Shown here: positions 58,525-64,000 of the stretch, piece after piece
Position numbering within the stretch: position 1 is the stretch's first letter
How the letters are laid out: each line of letters starts with the position of its first letter
Assembly (NCBI GenBank): GCA_032719365.1
Contig: CM064873.1
Coordinates: 34,077,742 to 34,141,741 of the forward strand
DNA: 64,000 nt
Direction: 5' to 3'
DNA from: Prinsepia uniflora
Taxonomy: Eukaryota > Streptophyta > Magnoliopsida > Rosales > Rosaceae
Notes under the pieces: generated by a model
Told to the model about the DNA's origin: nothing
What the model saw: only the letters and a program-made list of their open reading frames with translations
Database searches by the model: none
Translations under genes and position numbers: made by a program

Positions 58525-59475
58525 ATATTCAAACATAGGAAATAACTAAAATGTAAAGAGGTCGTGTTACACTTTTTCTCTTCGGGGCTCCCTATGGATA
58601 CGAAGTGATTGGACACTTTTTGGTGAGACAAGCGAGGGCTCCTCAACTTAATCACGGATAAAGGTGTAGAAGGTGAAGTAAGGTGTAATTATTCTTACAC
58701 TTGAAATATTGAATATAATGAAAGGGAAAAATTGGTTGAGTAGAGCTTAATACAAAGAATGAGATACCTTTTACAAATAACATAAGCCTCTCTATTTATA
58801 GGAGAAAATTAATCCCCAAATAAATAGGAGTTCACAATTTAAATCCTAATAAAAAATGATTAAACTAATTAAATTAAAGTCCTAAAGGAAAAAGGTAATA
58901 AAAATCCTAATTAAAAAGGTAATCTAAATCATAATTAAAAAGGTAGAACAAATCTTAATTAAAAAGGTGATAGAAACTCCTAATTTAAAAAGGGAAAACA
59001 AATCCTAATTAAAAAGGGGTAATTCTTCTCCTTAATTTGCTTCGAATTTGGGTTGCTTGCTGGAATTTTAGAAGATGGAACAGCTGGAAAACGTGCAAGG
59101 CTTATATTCCTAGTAGAACAATAATCATATTCGCGCATACTAACTATACCTCACTAAAATAGGAATTTTCATGGCTATAGGACTCCGATTTGAGTAATTC
59201 TTGAACCATTGGGAACTAGACTTCTAGAGCTTTCCAACCATACCTTACTCAAATTCTGATTCTATCTTAGGCATTCACAATCGTCCGTGGAAGTGACTGA
59301 TTTGCACAGACAAATTTCTGCTTTGTAACTTTTAATCCACTTCTTCTTTCAGGCTTCTCCAAGAACGAATCTTGGCATAATCTTGAACCTTCATGCACAT
59401 ATGGTCGTAGTGCTAACCCATCTTGATGAATCTTGATCCAATATTTATAAATCTTGGCCCATTCTTGATAGTTTA
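58525..59475 (-). mobile_element. LTR of a second family (TGATAA type), minus strand, 3' portion
   Basis: Between 58525 and 58870 it is an inverted match to 63560-63935, including GTGTTACACTTTTTCTCTTCG and CCTATAAATAGAG. A minus-strand TATA box (TATAAATA) is at 58793-58800. The solo LTR at 59476-62529 splits it, and 62530-62687 is its remaining part. No primer site is seen. Confidence 0.7.
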
Positions 59476-59529
59476 TGACAGGACCCGTCCCAAATCCCTC
59501 GGGATTAGCGTGGGACGTGCCTGCTCCCA

Positions 59530-59548
59530 TCTGACACGAAGTGTCAGA
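59530..59548 (-). other. Leader hairpin copy, perfect eight-pair stem
   Basis: TCTGACAC and GTGTCAGA arms around GAA. Confidence 0.72.
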
Positions 59549-59978
59549 ACAGGGATACTTCCGTCCTTTTCCCAACCGGGGCAATTAGAGTACGCCAGGG
59601 TCCGAAGGAGGAATGCGAATGTCTCGTCTCTACTACAGCCGTCTCCGCGATCAACCTGAAGGGCAATTAAAACACAAAAGCTGTGAGTGGACAAAACAAT
59701 TATTTTATCAAAACATTTCATAAAAGAACTTTATGCCCTTCATTAAAAACATATGCATGCATTCGAAAACCATTTCTAGGGTTCATGCCCGGTTCCCATA
59801 AATCGTTATGAACCATCAAACCATTTGGGTCTTGGCCCAAAATCAGTCAAACAGTACATGGGACCTCCGCCCAAACCAAAAAATGTGGGAACTCGTCCCA
59901 AAACCATCTCATATGGGTCTCAGCCCAAAACCAATACGCGTGGGTCTCAGCCTAATGCCATCTCAGTGAAAACTCATA

Positions 59979-60020
59979 CACATATACATATATACATATA
60001 TACATATATACATATATAAC
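59979..60020. repeat. (ACATATAT)n short tandem repeat
   Basis: Four to five ACATATAT-type units. The matching place in the LTR at 27996-30205 (about 28445-28465) has only two. Confidence 0.85.
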
Positions 60021-62016
60021 CCATCCTAGGCACTTCCAGAGAAGTTGCCAACTCGGGGCACAAAGCCCCTAGGGAACACATCCCCGATATAGTCACGATA
60101 TCTCTATAAATATAAGTGTGCATACCACTCGGGGTCTCACTCCGAGTCATCTCCCAGGAATTCTCCATCTAGGAGGCTCATCTTCGGACCTAATCCTATC
60201 ATCTCTCCGGAATCAGGTCCGGGACCACATCATGACGCCCACTCCTGGAACGGGATCCCTCTAGGGATACCCACTCTGGTCTGTGGATCGTGACTTTCCA
60301 GGTCGACGACTGGAGGAGACCAATCAATAATCTCGTAAGGAGGGTATATACATACCAGTATAATAAAACCATAAAAATGGGACTCGTGCCCGATAACACA
60401 CGTCAACTGGGCCTTCCGCCCAAACATAAGACTCAATAGGGCTTCTAGCCCGATTTCGCAATAACTAGGCATCGAGCCCGAACTCATAAATCATTGGGGC
60501 ACCGAGCCTGATATTTCAGGGTCAGTCACGATTCCGATCATAGCGATGCGTGCAACCATCAATCCAGAACAGCTCTAAATCCCGGTATGTCACCAGGAAC
60601 ACATCACTACCGCGACCATCTCGAGACCATGGTGCACACGTCGCCGATCGATCCTCTAAACCGTCAGCACTCCGAAGTCGAGCCTTCATCGGCTACTTGA
60701 CAACGGGACGTGCATCGTGACCTCTCCGGAAGGAACGTATCCTAATCCAGAGGTGAGCGTCACATCGTCCGTCACCGTGCCAACAGCACCCATCGCGACC
60801 ACAACTCAAACCTATGGGTCATCAATAGGGTCTCATTACCAAGTCAAAACTAAATCCAAATGGATCTCATGCCCGGTTTTAACTTTTCAAAACCATTTCA
60901 TGAAAATCGAAAGCGTATAAGCACGTATAAAACCAGAAAACCTCGAAGTACGTGCCCATACGTAAACATACACCAAAATGCACTCAAGGAATCACAAAAC
61001 ACATATTAAAACATATCTAAAAAAACATTTATGCATGCATCGATTTCAGAAATAAAGTCCACTCACAGACCGTCCGCGTTGCTGCCTCGATATGTGCGTC
61101 GTACGTCTTTCTGGGTAAACCGTCATCCCCGGGATTCCCAAACCCTTTCAAATCACTTTAGAGGGTTACTAACTACTTAATTAACCCCTGACTAAAGCCC
61201 CCTAATTTTTTGGGATTTTTAACTATTTTTAAATGCTCACCGAAACCTTCGGACAATCCGAACTATATCGAGAAGATGTCTGATCGACTCGAAACAGTCC
61301 CAAAATGTTCGTTACATCGAATAGATGATTTGACATGTTGGACACTTGCCCACATTCCCTGCCACGTGCCCTCACGTGCTCTGAAAATGGCCTGCGCGTG
61401 GGCCTCACGCACCCTGCACAGGTCATCTTCTTCCTCGGTCAGGCCGGTCCGAACCGGCCAGCCTGGTTCTGTTCTGTAACTAGACCGACGTGACCGGTCC
61501 AGGTCCATATTTGGTCCAATTTTCATCCGTTTTGTTCCTAATCAATCCTAATCCTTCTAATTCGATCTTAGGAATCTAAATATACGATTAAAACTACCTA
61601 AAACCCTTAAAATCTAACCGGTCCAAAACCTCCTCCACAGTCCAGTTTTCCAAAACCCTCCCACGGCTTCGCAGCCGTCTACCACCTCCCAAAACCATCT
61701 TATTAAAACCCTAGCAACCTATTTAATTCAACACAATTATCCAAACAAGCCCATAATGAATAGAAATCGAAAATGGATTAAATCAGTTAAAACCGATTAC
61801 CTGGATCGGTTTTCTCCTCTGCCGTCCACGGTGGCTCTGCCTGGGCCAGCCACCACATCCTCCAGTCCTCTTCTCACGCTCCTGGTCTCACAAATGGTTA
61901 TAGGTTGAAGGGTTTGGATTGGATTAGAAATAGTGATCGGTTTGAGTTTGGGTGGATGGGAGAAAATGATCGATGAAAGGGGAATGGGGTATGCATGAAG
62001 GAAAATGATGTCCAGT

Positions 62017-62042
62017 GGATGGGTGACACTTGTCACTCATCC
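62017..62042 (-). promoter_or_regulatory. LTR promoter dyad
   Basis: GGATGGGTGACA, two bases, TGTCACTCATCC, then ATTGGG; one mismatch. Confidence 0.68.
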
Positions 62043-62529
62043 ATTGGGTCTTGGGAAAAATATCTGGGCCCCACTTGTTGACAAATAGTACCCATCTCGT
62101 AAAATGTGCAATAGTACGTTCAAACTTCCGTGAACCGTAACTTCTCCGTCGAACGTCTGAATTCGACGTGCCACCTGTAACGGTCCTCATCCCTCGGCCA
62201 TCTGACCTCTCGGGTCAAAAGTCAACTATTGGCCCCTATTCACTCAAATTACCAAAATGCCCCTAATCTTCCGATCGTCACAACTTCTTCCACGGATGTC
62301 GGAATCGAACGTGCCACGTGTCTATGAACTCGTGACGTCTCAAACTATGTCACAGTCATCGGCCAAAGTCGATTTGACCGTCCGAAAAAAGTCAACGCTT
62401 TGCCCATTCTAGAGGCAAAATTGTCATTTTGCACAGAACGTCCGATAATCCTCGTCTAATTTTCGATTAGTCTCACTAATCCGTCATTAATCCTTAATTA
62501 ATCCCGCTAATTCGGGATGGGTCGTTACA

Positions 62530-62687
62530 GTTTATGCGGGTTTACTCCAATTTAACCTCTTTACTCCACATTCTTGGGCTACTACCTAAAAATATTAAAG
62601 CAAGTTAGAAATTGTAGGATTAAGGATATAAAAAAGTAAGATGAAAAGGAAATTAAGATAAAAAGATGATGAAATATGTGTTTATCA
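62530..62687 (-). mobile_element. LTR of the TGATAA family, minus strand, 5' end
   Basis: On the minus strand it begins TGATAAACACATATTTC at 62687, comparable with TGATAAGCCTTGAAATAAG at 62984, and joins 58525-59475 once the solo LTR is removed. Confidence 0.6.
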
Positions 62688-62983
62688 CTGTCAGAGAGTG
62701 TCAGATGACGTGGCAGCTGACGTGGCAGTCCAGGTTAGCAATATCAGATCAAGTGGACCAGTGAGATGGTGCCATGTGGCAACATGTCAGAAAGGTGTCA
62801 GGTTGTCAGAGCTGACGTGGTAGTGACACATCCTAGTGATGACATCAGCAGGTAACATCATCATGTGATGTGGCACGTGTCAGGGGTGACACGTGGCACC
62901 AATCAGGGTGTACCACTAGGCAGGCTATCAGAACCGTCATATGTCAGACCTATCAGGCTGACAACAGGGTTGACTTTCGTTGA
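62688..62983 (+). repeat. ACGT-rich LTR module
   Basis: Reverse-orientation match to 35735-36045, with GATGACGTGGCAGCTGACGTGG, GGCACGTGTC and GACACGTGGC cores. It probably belongs to the plus-strand LTR that starts at 57494. Confidence 0.7.
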
Positions 62984-64000
62984 TGATAAGCCTTGAAATA
63001 AGCATCATTTTATACCCTTTATGCTTATCTTTTAATGTTTAAATACCAAAAAATTGTAGAAAATAATATATTTTGTGAGAAATTGCAGAATTGGATAGAG
63101 CATGGAATTACGAGAATTTAGGCAAAAAAATCACCATGATCATAATTATATTGAAGGAGTTATGATCGAATGAAGGAAAGCCACTGAAAAGGACAAGGAA
63201 ATTTGGTAGAAAGCTACGGAATCCAAAATGGCAGCCCAGAAATTGGTTCGGCTGGCGTTTACCAATTTCCAGAGGTGACCTTCATCGCATGCTTACTGAA
63301 GCGTCTTCCAACCTTTCATCGCACGTGTACCGAATCTTCCAACATTTCAGCACGAGTGCACCGAACCCACTTCCTCAGTATTCTTGTGCGTTGACCACCA
63401 AAATGCAGCCCAAATTTTGATGGGCTTCCACCGAACCATCTCCTGTTCAATTCCAGCACCTATTTTCCTTGTTTCTTGTGGAAATTTGTCCAAATCAAGC
63501 TTGGATTTGTTTCCTTTTTATTTAGGAAATCTTTTTAATTATGATTTTTATTACCTTTTTCCTTTAGGACTTCAATTTAATTAGTTTAATAATTTTCCTT
63601 TTAGGATTTAAATTGTGAACTTCTATTTATTTTGGGATTAATTTTCTCCTATAAATAGAGAAGCTTATGTTATTTGTAATGGTCGCCCATTTTTGTACCA
63701 AAACTCCGCTTAACCAATTTTCCCTTTTCAATAAATTCAAGATATCTTGTGCAAGGTTAATTATACCTTTCTTCATATTTTACACCTTCATCCATGACTT
63801 AGTTGGGGGGCCCCTGCTTGTCTCACCAAAGAGTGCTCATTCACTTCGTATTCATAGGGTGTCTCGAAGAGAAAAAGTGTAACACGGCCTCTTTACCTTA
63901 TAGTTATCTTTTGTGTGCTTGAATATCTTCGTTTATGAACTGATTTCTAATATTATTTTTTGGTTTTATGATTTGTATTGATTCATTTTCAATGTGTTTT
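62984..64000 (+). mobile_element. LTR of the TGATAA family, plus strand, running out of the window
   Basis: Starts TGATAAGCCTTG. A good TATA box, CTATAAATAGAG (63649-63660), is followed by CAATAAAT at about 63729, a possible poly(A) signal. The part 63560-63935 is an inverted match to 58525-58870. The right end is outside the window. The 71-codon frame at 63667-63882 lies in the LTR leader and is not supported as a gene. Confidence 0.68.
63650..63657 (+). promoter_or_regulatory. TATA box of the TGATAA-family LTR
   Basis: TATAAATA in the context CTCCTATAAATAGAG, the plant consensus. It is conserved in inverted orientation at 58793-58800 in the other copy. Confidence 0.75.

Larger units (their letters stand above)
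59476..62529 (-). mobile_element. Family 1 solo LTR with target duplication GTTTA
   Basis: Left end TGACAGGACCCGTCCC, right end GGATGGGTCGTTACA. GTTTA is at 59471-59475 and 62530-62534. At 3.05 kb it is complete in all modules: leader hairpin (59530-59548), TGCATGCA (59753 and 61032), GTGAGTGGAC pair, mini-hairpins (60360-60510), GCGCGTG stem relic (61392), dyad (62017-62042) and a duplicated promoter block (62140-62400). Confidence 0.93.

Noticed and set aside
63203..63882. Small plus-strand frames at the right end
   Set aside because: They lie in the U3 and leader of a TGATAA-family LTR, and the inverted copy at 58525 does not keep them.

Overview
This is about 64 kb of plant intergenic DNA built almost wholly from long terminal repeat (LTR) retrotransposons. 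No intact host gene, tRNA or rRNA gene is visible. The plant call rests on 12-base primer-binding sites matching the initiator-Met tRNA 3' end (TGGTATCAGAGC), a 5S-carrying Cassandra-type TRIM, a Tourist-like MITE, and Ty3/gypsy-style LTRs starting TGTAAC(A/G)ACCC whose polypurine tracts follow a relic of a pol 3' end. A woody eudicot is plausible; the species cannot be told.

The layout is a nest of insertions, which I rebuilt from LTR termini, primer-binding sites, polypurine tracts and 5-bp target duplications. From outside in: (0) minus-strand LTRs at 1-1011 and 55929-56907; (1) a minus-strand family A LTR, split into 14486-15257 and 54918-55928; (2) a plus-strand family A solo LTR, split into 15258-17689 and 54447-54917 (target duplication CCACA/CCATA), which also holds the Cassandra element at 17126-17616; (3) a minus-strand LTR-internal-LTR-internal-LTR chimera, 17690-54446; (4) a plus-strand element, 36051-53525, inside its last LTR; (5) another plus-strand element, 41760-51968, inside that one's 3' LTR; (6) a minus-strand solo LTR, 44533-47846, inside that. 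Separate events are the family A solo LTR at 3058-11454 with a gag-only element (family B) inside it, solo LTRs at 20801-23194, 27996-30205 and 59476-62529 (each with a 5-bp target duplication), a MITE at 27229-27861, and an inverted pair of a different LTR family near the right end.

The only recognisable protein relic is a gag frame at 6095-7015, free of indels but carrying seven stops. The other internal domains (2.3-3.7 kb) are non-coding, as in LARD-type non-autonomous elements, so all copies would depend on proteins supplied elsewhere.

Family labels are local. Family 1 (C) LTRs start TGTAAYRACCCGTCCC and end near GGGTCGTGTCA. Family A LTRs end GGGTCCTATCA. Family B LTRs end GGTCCTGTCA and carry the gag relic. 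These families share several small motifs in the same order: a promoter dyad, a GCGCGTG/CACGCGC stem, paired TGCATGCA (RY) motifs with inverted GTGAGTGGAC arms, arrays of GGGC...GCCC mini-hairpins and, near the 3' end, a leader hairpin that shows compensatory changes. These conserved non-coding modules are the most interesting content of the window.
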